Below are positions 17,026 to 26,016 of a stretch of DNA of 64,000 bases, one piece after another. Within the stretch, counting starts at the first letter, position 1, and the number at the start of each line of letters is the position of its first letter. The position numbers and the translations under genes were made by a program. A model generated the notes under the pieces. That model made no database searches and had not been told where the DNA came from. It worked only from the letters and a program-made list of their open reading frames with translations. The stretch is from Desulfoferula mesophila. Lineage in GTDB: Bacteria; Desulfobacterota; Desulfarculia; Desulfarculales; Desulfarculaceae. The DNA lies in contig NZ_AP028679.1 of NCBI RefSeq assembly GCF_037076455.1, positions 2,495,501 through 2,559,500 on the forward strand. The letters run 5' to 3'.

Positions 17026-17922
17026 TCAACCCCTTCCGCCGGCGTCCGGCTCGGTCGCGCCGCCGGCCGCATTTAAGTCCACTATGCGCAGGCCCTGGGC
17101 GTAGGGCCGGGTTACGTAATCATTAACTTGGCCGATTTGTTGAATCATGCCCCCCAGGCGCTCCACCTGGGCCATGAGCTCTCCTATATCTTTTTGCAGA
17201 GGCTCTTCCTCGCCCAAGGAGCGCCGCAGCTTTTCCAAGCCCAACACCAGCGCGGTCAGGGGCTGGGCCAATTCGTGGCAGGCCGCCCCCACGGTCTCCA
17301 CCACGGCCTGGCGCTGCTCCATGCGCCGGGCCTGCTCCCTAAGCAGGGCCACGTTGAGGCCAAAGGCGGTCTTGCGCCCCAGGCGCTCCAAAAAGTGGGT
17401 GTCCAGGCCCTTTTGGTAACGGCGGCTGGACAAGGAGCCCAGGTTTAGGCTGCCCAGCATCTCTCCGCTGACCCACAGGGGCAAAACAGCCATGGAGGCC
17501 GGCCTGGTGCCCTGGGGAAAAAAGAATTCGCTCAATTCCCGGGTAGGCTTGTCCTCCAGGAAAGGCTGCTCCAGATCGCCCAGGATCAGGCGCATTTCCT
17601 TGCGCCGCCGCCGAAAACAGCCCGCCGGGCCCTGGCCCTCGTGGTCGAACACCACGTCCAGGCGGCGGTTGTCGGCCAACAGGGCCACGCTGACCTCTTC
17701 CAGGCGATAAATACCGGCCACGGTGGTCGGCAATTGGGTCAGCAGCTCGCCGGGCTCCTGCGCGGCCAGCAAAAACTCCTCCACCTGGTCCAAGCGGCTC
17801 TGAATTTCCTCGTTGCGCCTGGCTTGGGTGAGCAGATCGTCCAAATCCACCCGGGTGAGCATGGCCCGCCTTTCCCTGGAAGACGCGGCCCCGGCCACGC
17901 CGTCTAAAAGTACTTGCGCCAT
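17026..17922 (-). CDS. GAF/DUF484-like sensor protein with an isolated HisKA helix pair
   Basis: A 298-aa cytoplasmic protein. Residues ~35-200 resemble a DUF484/GAF sensor domain, and ~215-270 a histidine-kinase dimerisation region with an H-box-like C-H-E-L-A-Q-P-L-T-A. No HATPase domain follows; the protein ends about 40 residues later. The His-Glu dyad is present, so it could be a phosphotransfer or adaptor protein fed by another kinase. That is an inference. There is no frameshift sign at the end, because the HIT gene begins immediately. Divergent to the nitrilase gene. Confidence 0.75.
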   Translation of the reverse strand: MAQVLLDGVAGAASSRERRAMLTRVDLDDLLTQARRNEEIQSRLDQVEEFLLAAQEPGELLTQLPTTVAGIYRLEEVSVALLADNRRLDVVFDHEGQGPAGCFRRRRKEMRLILGDLEQPFLEDKPTRELSEFFFPQGTRPASMAVLPLWVSGEMLGSLNLGSLSSRRYQKGLDTHFLERLGRKTAFGLNVALLREQARRMEQRQAVVETVGAACHELAQPLTALVLGLEKLRRSLGEEEPLQKDIGELMAQVERLGGMIQQIGQVNDYVTRPYAQGLRIVDLNAAGGATEPDAGGRG

Positions 17923-18011
17923 GCTAGCACAACGTCACTTTCCCGGCAACTAACCGGTAAGTTGGGCTCTTTTGGCTTGGTCCCGCGAGGCCGGAGACCT
18001 ATAATGGGCCC

Positions 18012-18836
18012 ATGCGAGTAGCGGTGATTCAAATTAATAGTTCCCAACAACGCCGGGAAAACCTGGAGCAAGCCTCGGATCTTCTGGCCCAGGCCAAGGA
18101 CCAGGGGGCCAAACTGGCGGTATTGCCGGAGCATTTTTCCTATCTGGCGGCCATGGCCGACATGCCCCGGGCGGCCGAACCCCTGCGCGGCCCCACAATG
18201 GCCTTTCTGGCCGAGCGGGCCCAAAAGCTGGGTCTGTGGATCATCGGCGGCTCTTTTTCACGCAAAAGTAACGATCCCACCCATAGTTACAACACCTGCC
18301 CCGTTTTGAACCCCCAGGGCGAACTGGTGGCCCACTACGACAAAATTCACCGCTTCGACCTTGACCTCCCCGGCCAGGCCAAGTGGGAGGAATCGCGCTA
18401 CGTAAGGGCGGGCCGCCGCTTGGTCACCGTTGATACCCCTGCGGGGATGGTTGGCCTAACCATCTGTTATGACCTACGCTTTCCTGAACTTTACCGTCGC
18501 CTGCGCCTCAAGGGGGCCCAGGTGCTGTCCGCCCCGGCCGCCTTTACCCAGGCCACGGGCCAGGACCATTGGGAGCTTTTGGTGCGCACCCGAGCCCTGG
18601 AAAACGCCTGCTATCTTTTGGCGGCGGCCCAGGTCGGCGATCACGGCGGCGGGCGACGCTCCTGGGGCCAGGCCATGATCGTGGGGCCCTGGGGCGAGGT
18701 GCTGGCCCAGTGCGGCCCGGGGCCGGGAGTGGCCCTGGCCGAGGTAAACCCCAAGGGCGTTGCCGCCTCCCGGCGCAAGCTGGACTCCACCAGCCATGCC
18801 CGCCTGCTGCCCCGCGCCTGGAACCGGGAACGCTGA
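18012..18836 (+). CDS. Carbon-nitrogen hydrolase (nitrilase superfamily, Nit1/omega-amidase-like)
   Basis: A 274-aa amidase. The catalytic triad is visible: Glu in L-P-E-H-F near residue 43, Lys in Y-D-K-I-H-R near 112, Cys in T-I-C-Y-D-L-R-F-P-E-L near 153. The Y-D-L-R-F-P-E-L-Y-R context is that of deaminated-glutathione amidase/omega-amidase rather than aliphatic nitrilase. Its stop is separated by one base from the start of the downstream permease gene (TGAGATG), so they are likely translated together. Confidence 0.9.
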   Translation: MRVAVIQINSSQQRRENLEQASDLLAQAKDQGAKLAVLPEHFSYLAAMADMPRAAEPLRGPTMAFLAERAQKLGLWIIGGSFSRKSNDPTHSYNTCPVLNPQGELVAHYDKIHRFDLDLPGQAKWEESRYVRAGRRLVTVDTPAGMVGLTICYDLRFPELYRRLRLKGAQVLSAPAAFTQATGQDHWELLVRTRALENACYLLAAAQVGDHGGGRRSWGQAMIVGPWGEVLAQCGPGPGVALAEVNPKGVAASRRKLDSTSHARLLPRAWNRER

Positions 18837-18837
18837 G

Positions 18838-20016
18838 ATGGCGCAAGACCCGGAAAAGAAGTTTTTCGCCACCGCCATCAGCCGGTGGTTCTTCGGCATC
18901 AGCACCCTGTTGATGCTCTATTTGGGCTATCTGCTCATCCAGCCTTTCCTCATGCCCATTTTCCTGGCCGTGGTGCTGGTGGTGGTGGGCTGGCCCCTGC
19001 ACATGGGGGTGCTGCGCCTGGTGGGCCCCAAGCGGCAACACCTGGCCGCGGCCGTCACCGTGTTCGTGTTCACGGTGATCATCGTAATGCCGCTTTATTT
19101 CATCGTGGGCATCATCAGCGAACAGGCCCTGGGCCTGTACAACACCGTTAGCAACATGGTGCAGGGGGGCGGGCTGCAAGAGTCCCTCAAGCACGGCATG
19201 GACCTGCTCAACCCCTTCTTCGACAAGCTCAACGAAACCATGGGCATCAGCAAGGCCGAGGTGTTCACCCAGGTGGGCGAGCTGGTGCGCCGGGTGAGCA
19301 ACCTGCTCTACTCCAACCTGACCGGCCTGCTCCGGGGCATCACCAACCTGGTGATCGACTTTTTCCTCATGCTCCTGGTGGCCTTTTATCTGTTCATCGA
19401 CGGGCGCCGCGCGGCCGACCGCCTGCTGTCTTTGAGCCCCATGCCCTCCAGCCTCAACCACAAGATCAGGGACGAGGTGCTGGGCACCATGCGGGCCACC
19501 CTCACCGGCACGGTGGTGATGTCCCTGCTCCAGGGAATTTTGGGCGGCGTGGGTTTTTGGATTTTCGGCGTGCCCAACAGCCCCTTTTGGGGCACGGTCA
19601 TGGTCTTCGCCTCGGTGGTGCCCATTTTTGGTACCGCGGTGGTCTGGGTGCCCGGCGGCTTGTTCCTGCTGCTCAGCGGCATGACCCAGGCCGGGGTGGG
19701 AGTCATGATCTGGTGCCTGGTCGCGGCCCTGGTTTGCGACAACCTGATCAAGCCCAAACTGTTGGGCAACGTGACTCACCTGCATCCCCTGATGATCTTT
19801 TTCGCGGTGCTGGGCGGCCTCTTGCTCTTCGGGGTGGTGGGGCTGGTGCTGGGGCCCATGGTCCTGGCCCTGATGCTCTCCCTGCTGGAAGTCTACCGCC
19901 TGCATTTCGTGCCCGAGGACAGCGATCTGGCCCATTGTTCAGACCCGCCAGAGGAGCCGGCCGCCCCGCCGGCGGAGCCGCAAACCCCTACGGCGAAACC
20001 CCAACAGGAGAGTTGA
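18838..20016 (+). CDS. AI-2E (YdiK/PerM) family membrane protein
   Basis: A 392-aa inner-membrane protein with about seven or eight hydrophobic helices. Two come at the N-terminus (residues 15-60), one near 68-95, and the rest between 165 and 350. The N-L-I-K-P-K-L-L-G-N segment near 300 is typical of the AI-2E/PerM family. The C-terminal 40 residues are soluble and Pro/Glu-rich. ATG 18838 is chosen because it follows the nitrilase stop directly. The exported or imported substrate is unknown. Confidence 0.9.
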   Translation: MAQDPEKKFFATAISRWFFGISTLLMLYLGYLLIQPFLMPIFLAVVLVVVGWPLHMGVLRLVGPKRQHLAAAVTVFVFTVIIVMPLYFIVGIISEQALGLYNTVSNMVQGGGLQESLKHGMDLLNPFFDKLNETMGISKAEVFTQVGELVRRVSNLLYSNLTGLLRGITNLVIDFFLMLLVAFYLFIDGRRAADRLLSLSPMPSSLNHKIRDEVLGTMRATLTGTVVMSLLQGILGGVGFWIFGVPNSPFWGTVMVFASVVPIFGTAVVWVPGGLFLLLSGMTQAGVGVMIWCLVAALVCDNLIKPKLLGNVTHLHPLMIFFAVLGGLLLFGVVGLVLGPMVLALMLSLLEVYRLHFVPEDSDLAHCSDPPEEPAAPPAEPQTPTAKPQQES

Positions 20017-20019
20017 GCC

Positions 20020-21297
20020 ATGAACAACACCCTGGCCATCATCATGGCGGGCGGCAAGGGAGAGCGGCTGTTCCCCCTCACCCGCGACCGCTCCAAGCCC
20101 GCGGTGCCCTTTGGCGGAGCCTACCGCCTTATCGACATTACCCTGAGCAACGTGGTCAACAGCGGCATCTACAAAATAATGGTGCTGCCTCAATACAAGA
20201 GCCAATCCCTGGTGGACCACCTGGAAGCGGGCTGGAACATCTTTTCCTTTGACCTGGGCCACTACCTGCGCATCGTCAGCCCCCAGATGCGCACCGGCGA
20301 GCGCTGGTACGAGGGCACCGCGGACAGCGTGCGGCAAAACGCCTATCTGCTGGAGCGCGACCGCGGCCTGGGCCACGTGCTGATCCTCTCGGGTGATCAC
20401 GTGTACAAGATGGACTATTCCCAGTTCCAGGCCGCCCACGACCAAAGCGGAGCCGACGTTTCCATCGCGGTGATCGAGGTGGACCGCGAGACCGCCTGCG
20501 CCTACGGGGTGGTGGAGGTGGACGGCGACTACGCCATCCAGGGCTTCCACGAAAAACCCGACGACCCGGTGTGCATCCCCGGCGACGAAGGCCACTCCCT
20601 GGTCTCCATGGGCATCTACCTTTTCAGCCGCAAGGCGATGCTGGAGGTGCTCGAGGAGGTGGAAGGCAAGGACTTCGGCCACGACATCATCCCCTCCCTC
20701 TTGGGCCGCTACAAGGTCATGGCCTACGCCTACAAGGCCAACAACCACATCCACGACTACGTGTGGCTCACCGACGACCGGGGCAACCGCAGCCTGGAGT
20801 ACCAGGAATGCGCCGGGGACAGCGGCTACTGGCGCGACGTGGGCAGCCTGGACGCCTATTGGAATGCCAACATGGACCTGTGCGGGGTGGACCCCTACTT
20901 CAACCTCTACGGCCGCCAATGGCCCCTGCGCACCTTCCGCCACCAGCTCCCCCCGGCCAAGTTCGTCTTCGCCGCCGAGCGCGGGGGCAGCGGCCGAGTG
21001 GGCAAGGCCCTGGACTCTCTGGTGGGCCAGGGCTGCATCATCAGCGGCTCGGTGGTGCGCAACTCGGTGCTCAGCCCCAACGTGGTGGTGCAGTCCTGGA
21101 GCGAGGTGGACGAGAGCGTCATCCTGGACAACGTGATAATCGGCCGGCACTGCAAGGTCAAAAAGGCCATCATCGACAAGAACAACCACTTGCCGGAAGG
21201 CACCGAGATCGGCCTGAACCCCAAGGAGGACGCCGAGCGCTTCACCGTTACCCCCAGGGGAATCTCGGTGGTGCCCCGGGGTTACTTCAAGCCCTGA
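20020..21297 (+). CDS. glgC: Glucose-1-phosphate adenylyltransferase GlgC
   Basis: A 425-aa ADP-glucose pyrophosphorylase, the committed step of bacterial glycogen synthesis. It has the nucleotide motif A-G-G-K-G-E-R-L-F-P-L-T at residue 10, the sugar-phosphate residues around S-M-G-I-Y-L-F, the Y-W-R-D-V-G motif near residue 270 and a C-terminal beta-helix. It is three bases downstream of the AI-2E-type gene and has a GGAGAG ribosome site. No other glycogen genes are in the window. Confidence 0.96.
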   Translation: MNNTLAIIMAGGKGERLFPLTRDRSKPAVPFGGAYRLIDITLSNVVNSGIYKIMVLPQYKSQSLVDHLEAGWNIFSFDLGHYLRIVSPQMRTGERWYEGTADSVRQNAYLLERDRGLGHVLILSGDHVYKMDYSQFQAAHDQSGADVSIAVIEVDRETACAYGVVEVDGDYAIQGFHEKPDDPVCIPGDEGHSLVSMGIYLFSRKAMLEVLEEVEGKDFGHDIIPSLLGRYKVMAYAYKANNHIHDYVWLTDDRGNRSLEYQECAGDSGYWRDVGSLDAYWNANMDLCGVDPYFNLYGRQWPLRTFRHQLPPAKFVFAAERGGSGRVGKALDSLVGQGCIISGSVVRNSVLSPNVVVQSWSEVDESVILDNVIIGRHCKVKKAIIDKNNHLPEGTEIGLNPKEDAERFTVTPRGISVVPRGYFKP

Positions 21298-21316
21298 GCC
21301 GGGAGATTCTTGGGCC

Positions 21317-23665
21317 ATGCTACCCAAAGATCCAGTACTTTTTCCCTTTGAGTGCGTGCTCAGCCTGGAGCCCCTCATTGAATTTCTGCAAGACAAGCTG
21401 GCCAGCGGATGCTGGCCCACCAACCCGGTGGGCAGCGATCTGCTCGACCGCCTGGCCAAAACCCCCGAGCTCAGGGGGCCCATCCAGGACCTGGAGGCCC
21501 TGAAAAAGCACCAGGGCCTACTTTTACGCCTGATGAGCCTGGTGTTCCCCCCGGTGGCCTGGGACACCGAGGCCTTTGCCGCAGTGGTTCCCTTCGCCCT
21601 CACTCCGGTGCTGGCCTCCCCCCAATTCGAGGAGCTGTTCATAAACCCGCCCGCCGGGCAACAGGTGCGCCGCAACGTAGACGATGCCACCTTTTTCTAT
21701 GGCCGCACCATCAAGGCCTACATGTTCATCCTTGAATGCCTCTACGGGCTCAAGCAGCACATGAACTATCCTCTGGCGGTGGTGGTCAAGGAGGAAGCTA
21801 CCGGCTTGGAGCGCCACTTCGCCGTCCAGCTTGACTTTCGTTTCGTGCGGCCGGAGGCGGTGGGCGAACCCATCGTCCTGAGCGAAAAGGACCTGGAGTT
21901 AGCGAAAAAGCACATCTCCCAGCCGGAGACCCTGCGCCGGTTGCTGCCGCCGGAGCGTTTCCGCCTCACCGGTGTCACCATCTTGAAGGCGGTGGAGGTG
22001 ACCACCTTTGAGACCATTTCCGCCCTGAGCCGCGACCTCATCGACCAGGAAACGGTCATGAGCCAAGCGGGTTTTTTGCGTTTGCAGGAGCGCCTGCGCA
22101 CCTATTTCGGACAAGGTGAGCTGGTGGCCGGTGTGGCGGCCGTGCACCAGGACCAGGTGATAATCCTCAACCTGGGCTGCCGTCTCGAAGAAGATTCCCT
22201 CCTCTGCCAGACCAACCAGGTGCCCAAGGAGCATTTAAAAGGGTCGCTATTTGAAAAGCTGGCCCAAGACGGTGAAATGGTGGTAGTGCCCGACGTGCGG
22301 GAAGAGCCGGGCCTGGCCAAGTTCAGCGCTGATTACGGCAAAAGCAACCTGCGCTCCCTTTTGATCGCCCCCCTGCTCTACCAGGGGGAGTTCATCGGTT
22401 CCTTGGAGGTAGGCCTGCCGGGAGTGGACCAGTTCGGCCCCACGGATATGGCCCTGATGACCGAACTGCAGCCCCTGTTCACCGTGGCGGTGAAAAACGC
22501 CCTCGAAGACATCGATAAGCAGATTCAGGCGGTCATAAAAGAGCAGTGCACCGCGGTGCATCCCGCGGTGGAATGGCGCTTCGAGCAGGCGGCTATGCGC
22601 CATTTAGAGAGCCGCCGCCAGGGCCGCGCCCAGCCCATGGAAGACATCGTCTTCCACGAGGTATACCCCCTTTTCGCCAGCAGCGACATCCGGGGCTCTT
22701 CGGCCAAGCGCAACCAGGCCATCGCCCAGGACCTGGCCCGCCACCTGGACCTGGGCCTGAAGGTGGTGCGCCGGGCCGGTGAGAGCAGGCCCCTGCCCAT
22801 TCTGAGCGAGCTGGCCGGGCGCATAGAGCGGCGGCTGGGCCGCTTGCAAGACGGCCTCAAAAGCGGCGATGAAACCGGCCTGACCGAGTTCATGCGCTCC
22901 GAGGTGGAGGTAGTGTTCGAAGACTTGGCCAAGCAGGGCCCCGGCGTGGCCGAAGCGGTGGCCGCCTACCGCGAGGAGGTGGACCCCTACCTGGGCACGG
23001 TGTACCGCCAGCGCCGGCTCTTTGAAAAAAGCGTGTCCATGTTAAACGAGGGCCTGGCCGCCTACCTGGACCTGGAGGAGTCGGCCATGCAGGCGGTCCT
23101 GCCCCATTACTTCGAGCGCCACCGCACCGACGGGGTGGACCACCTCATCTACCTGGGCGCTTCCCTCAGCCGGGAGAGCAGCTTCTCCCGCTTGTACTTG
23201 AGCAACTTCCGGCTGTGGCAGCTCATGGTCACCTGCGGCCTCGCTTGGCTCGGAGAACAACTCAAGGAACAGATGCCGGTGCCACTGGATGCCGCGCACC
23301 TCATCCTGATCCAGGAGACGCCGCTGAACATCCGCTTCCGCTACGATGAAAAGCGCTTCGATGTGGACGGCGCCTATGACGTGCGCCACGAAATCATCCG
23401 CTCCCGCCTGGACAAGGCTGTCATTCAAGGTGGGGAACGCCTGACCCGGCCCGGCCGCATCGCGGTGGTCTACTCCTCGCCGGAGGAGGCGCGCGAGATG
23501 CGCCGCCATATAGAGCACCTGCAGGAGCAGGGCTTTCTGGCGCCCGAGGTGGAACGGCACGAGCTGGAAGACCTGCCCGGGGTGCGCGGCCTCAAGGCTC
23601 TCAGGGTGGGCATAAACTTGGAAAGCGAGGCCCTGGCCCGCCGGGCTCAAAGTTTTTTAGGGTAG
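21317..23665 (+). CDS. Large GAF-domain protein of unknown function
   Basis: A 782-aa cytoplasmic protein. Residues ~240-390 form a GAF-like domain. Downstream are P-A-V-E-W-R-F near residue 415 and V-Y-P-L-F-A-S-S-D-I-R-G-S-S near 450, motifs I associate with a family of ~780-aa GAF proteins best known from Bacteroidetes and Desulfobacterota. There is no kinase, cyclase or HD domain, and no membrane segment. It sits 19 bases after glgC and is probably co-transcribed with it. Function unknown. Confidence 0.8.
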   Translation: MLPKDPVLFPFECVLSLEPLIEFLQDKLASGCWPTNPVGSDLLDRLAKTPELRGPIQDLEALKKHQGLLLRLMSLVFPPVAWDTEAFAAVVPFALTPVLASPQFEELFINPPAGQQVRRNVDDATFFYGRTIKAYMFILECLYGLKQHMNYPLAVVVKEEATGLERHFAVQLDFRFVRPEAVGEPIVLSEKDLELAKKHISQPETLRRLLPPERFRLTGVTILKAVEVTTFETISALSRDLIDQETVMSQAGFLRLQERLRTYFGQGELVAGVAAVHQDQVIILNLGCRLEEDSLLCQTNQVPKEHLKGSLFEKLAQDGEMVVVPDVREEPGLAKFSADYGKSNLRSLLIAPLLYQGEFIGSLEVGLPGVDQFGPTDMALMTELQPLFTVAVKNALEDIDKQIQAVIKEQCTAVHPAVEWRFEQAAMRHLESRRQGRAQPMEDIVFHEVYPLFASSDIRGSSAKRNQAIAQDLARHLDLGLKVVRRAGESRPLPILSELAGRIERRLGRLQDGLKSGDETGLTEFMRSEVEVVFEDLAKQGPGVAEAVAAYREEVDPYLGTVYRQRRLFEKSVSMLNEGLAAYLDLEESAMQAVLPHYFERHRTDGVDHLIYLGASLSRESSFSRLYLSNFRLWQLMVTCGLAWLGEQLKEQMPVPLDAAHLILIQETPLNIRFRYDEKRFDVDGAYDVRHEIIRSRLDKAVIQGGERLTRPGRIAVVYSSPEEAREMRRHIEHLQEQGFLAPEVERHELEDLPGVRGLKALRVGINLESEALARRAQSFLG

Positions 23666-23697
23666 TAGTGCTCCTTCTTGCCGCATTGCCGCAAATA

Positions 23698-23726
23698 TTG
23701 ACATCCACTCAGGCTTTATATAAAGT
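23698..23726 (+). promoter_or_regulatory. Candidate sigma-70 promoter upstream of fabD
   Basis: TTGACA (23698-23703), a 17-base spacer and TAAAGT (23721-23726), in a locally AT-rich stretch between the GAF gene and fabD. Confidence 0.5.
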
Positions 23727-23741
23727 AATCATTCGGTTTTT

Positions 23742-23763
23742 TCCGCCGGTTCCGGCGGATTTT
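23742..23763 (+). terminator. Hairpin with T-run between the fabD promoter and fabD
   Basis: TCCGCCGG (23742-23749) pairs perfectly with CCGGCGGA (23752-23759) and is followed by TTTT. It could end the glgC/GAF transcript, or it could attenuate transcripts from the promoter at 23698, since it lies downstream of that promoter. Confidence 0.55.
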
Positions 23764-23785
23764 CCGTGCCATTGTGGAGGATTCG

Positions 23786-24709
23786 ATGGCTAAAGTCGCC
23801 GTAGTGTTTCCGGGACAGGGATCGCAGTACCTGGGCATGGGCCAGGCCTGGATGGAGACCTCGTCCCAGGCCCGCGAGCTGTTTAGTCTGGCCGAGCAGG
23901 CCAGCGGGCTGCCCCTGATCAAGCTGTGCCAACAAGGGCCCATGGAGGAGCTGACCCTCACGGTCAACCTGCAGCCGGCCATCATCGCCGTGGACTTGTG
24001 CTGCTGGCAGGGCCTGGCCGCCGCGGGAATCAAGCCCCATGCCGTGGCCGGCCACAGCGTGGGCGAATACGCCGCCCTGGCCGCCGCCGAGGCGCTCACC
24101 CCGGCCCAGTGCCTGGAGCTGATCACCCTGCGCGGCCGCCTCATGGACCGCGACGCCCACGCCCACCCCGGAGCCATGACCGCCATCATGGGCGCGGGCC
24201 CAGAGGAAGTGGCCGCCCTGTGCCAGGCGGTGGAGGGCGAGGTGCAGCCGGCCAACTACAACACCCCGTCCCAGACCGTGATCACCGGCGAGACCGAGGC
24301 GGTGGCCGCCGCCGGCGCCCTGGCCAAGGACAAAGGCCTCAAGGCCATACCCTTGAAGGTCTCGGGCGCCTGGCACAGCCCGCTCATCGCCGAGGCGGGC
24401 AAGGACATGGCCGCCGCCCTGGAGCCCCTTAGCTTCGCCGCTCCCACCTGCCTGCATGTGCCCAACACCACCGGGGAGCCCACCAACGACCCCACGGTCA
24501 TCAAAAATCAATTAATGAAACAGCTCACCGCTCCGGTGCGCTGGGTTCAAACCATCCAGGCGCTGCTGGGGCAGGGCGTGGATGTGTTCATAGAAGCCGG
24601 GCCCAAGACAGTCTTGGCCGGGCTGATCAAAAAGACCGCGCCCTCTTCGGTAAACGTGCTCAACGTGCAAGAGCCCGCAGACCTGGAGAAGCTTGACGCG
24701 ATCTTGTAA
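23786..24709 (+). CDS. fabD: Malonyl-CoA-ACP transacylase FabD
   Basis: A 307-aa enzyme that loads malonyl groups onto ACP for fatty acid synthesis. It has F-P-G-Q-G-S-Q at the N-terminus, the nucleophile motif G-H-S-V-G-E-Y near residue 89, the acyl-binding Arg in T-L-R-G-R, and the His motif near S-G-A-W-H-S-P. ATG 23786 is preferred over an in-frame GTG at 23774 because GGAGG lies five bases upstream. It is followed by the oxidoreductase operon; no other fab genes adjoin. Confidence 0.94.
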   Translation: MAKVAVVFPGQGSQYLGMGQAWMETSSQARELFSLAEQASGLPLIKLCQQGPMEELTLTVNLQPAIIAVDLCCWQGLAAAGIKPHAVAGHSVGEYAALAAAEALTPAQCLELITLRGRLMDRDAHAHPGAMTAIMGAGPEEVAALCQAVEGEVQPANYNTPSQTVITGETEAVAAAGALAKDKGLKAIPLKVSGAWHSPLIAEAGKDMAAALEPLSFAAPTCLHVPNTTGEPTNDPTVIKNQLMKQLTAPVRWVQTIQALLGQGVDVFIEAGPKTVLAGLIKKTAPSSVNVLNVQEPADLEKLDAIL

Positions 24710-24737
24710 GCAACATCTTAGGAGGGGATGCAACGAG

Positions 24738-24953
24738 ATGCCTCAGGTAAAGGTACTGAGCGAGCGCTGCAAGGGCTGCGGGCTATGTGTGCTCGCGTGT
24801 CCCAAGCACAATCTGGCCCTGGGCAAGGACTACAACGCCCAGGGCTATGCCTATGTAACCTTCGATCCAGACGGCAAGTGCACCGGCTGCACCTTTTGCG
24901 CCGAGCTCTGTCCGGACATGGCCCTAAGGGTCTACAAAGAGGAGAGAGCGTGA
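24738..24953 (+). CDS. 2-oxoacid:ferredoxin oxidoreductase delta subunit (2x[4Fe-4S] ferredoxin)
   Basis: A 71-aa ferredoxin-like subunit. Two clusters are visible: C-K-G-C-G-L-C-x3-C-P at residues ~10-21 and C-T-G-C-T-F-C-x3-C-P at ~47-58. It carries electrons from the catalytic subunits to external ferredoxin. ATG 24738 follows AGGAGGGG. The next gene begins two bases later, and the order delta-alpha-beta-gamma is typical of KorDABC/Vor operons. Confidence 0.93.
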   Translation: MPQVKVLSERCKGCGLCVLACPKHNLALGKDYNAQGYAYVTFDPDGKCTGCTFCAELCPDMALRVYKEERA

Positions 24954-24954
24954 T

Positions 24955-26016
24955 ATGGCCCGAAGGGTAATGATCAAGGGAAACGAAGCCATTGCCATGG
25001 GGGCCATCGAAGCGGGGTGCCGCTATTACTTCGGCTACCCCATCACCCCCCAGACCGACATCCCCGAATACCTGGCCGCGGTCCTGCCCAAGATGGGCGG
25101 CACCTTCCTGCAGGCCGAGAGCGAGGTGGCGGCCATCAACATGCTCATGGGCGCGGCGGCCACGGGAGCCCGGGCCATGACCTCCAGCTCCAGTCCGGGC
25201 ATCAGCCTTAAGCAGGAGGGCATCAGCTACCTGGCCGGTTCCCAGATACCGGGGGTCATCGTGAACATGAGCCGTTCCGGCCCCGGCCTGGGCGGCATCC
25301 ATCCCTCCCAGGGCGACTACTTCCAGTCCACCCGGGGCGGCGGCCACGGCGACTACCGCACCCTGGTGCTGGCTCCTTCCACGGCCCAGGAAAACTACGA
25401 CCTGACCATGCTGGCCTTTGACCTGGCCGACAAGTACCGCAACCCGGTCATGGTCTTGGGCGATGCTCTCATCGGACAGATCAAGGAGCCGGTGGAGCTC
25501 AAGGCCTACCGCAAGAAACCCAAGGCCAAGCCCTGGGCTCTCACCGGGGCCGAGGGGCGCCACGGCCAGATCCTCAAGTCCCTGTTTTTGGCCGACGGCG
25601 AGCTGACCGACCACAACTGGCTCTTGGACAAAAAATACAAGAGCATGGAAAAAGAGGTGCGCTACGAGACCTACCGCGCCGAGGACGCCAAGATGATGCT
25701 GGTGGCCTTCGGTTCGGTGGGGCGCATCCTCAGGACCAGCGTGGACATCCTGCGCGACAAGGGCAAGGCGGTGGGGCTCATGCGGCCCATCACCCTGTTC
25801 CCCTTCCCCACCAAGGCGGTGCGCCAGACGGCCGAAGCGGCCCAGGTGCTCTTGGCCATGGAGATGAGCACCGGCCAGATGGTGGAGGACGTGCGCCTGG
25901 CGGCCGACTGCGCCTGCCCGGTTGATTTCTACGGACGCCCGCCGGGTTCCATACCCACCCCCGACGAGTTGGCCAAGGAAGCCATGAAAGTATGGCGGAA
26001 GAGAGGCCTGAAATGA
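24955..26016 (+). CDS. 2-oxoacid:ferredoxin oxidoreductase alpha subunit (VorB/KorA type)
   Basis: A 353-aa subunit carrying the pyrimidine-side TPP domain. G-N-E-A-I-A at residue 10, Y-F-G-Y-P-I-T-P-Q-T near 25 and T-S-S-S-S-P-G-I-S near 80 match 3-methyl-2-oxobutanoate dehydrogenase VorB. The enzyme oxidatively decarboxylates a 2-oxoacid to acyl-CoA with ferredoxin reduction; 2-oxoglutarate and branched-chain oxoacids are the main candidates. Stop and start overlap with the beta gene (ATGA). Confidence 0.9.
   Translation: MARRVMIKGNEAIAMGAIEAGCRYYFGYPITPQTDIPEYLAAVLPKMGGTFLQAESEVAAINMLMGAAATGARAMTSSSSPGISLKQEGISYLAGSQIPGVIVNMSRSGPGLGGIHPSQGDYFQSTRGGGHGDYRTLVLAPSTAQENYDLTMLAFDLADKYRNPVMVLGDALIGQIKEPVELKAYRKKPKAKPWALTGAEGRHGQILKSLFLADGELTDHNWLLDKKYKSMEKEVRYETYRAEDAKMMLVAFGSVGRILRTSVDILRDKGKAVGLMRPITLFPFPTKAVRQTAEAAQVLLAMEMSTGQMVEDVRLAADCACPVDFYGRPPGSIPTPDELAKEAMKVWRKRGLK

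Noticed and set aside
18544-19935. His/Gln-rich antisense frame opposite the AI-2E-type gene
   Set aside because: A mirror frame of a hydrophobic protein gene; such frames become His/Gln/Gly-rich by codon complement.
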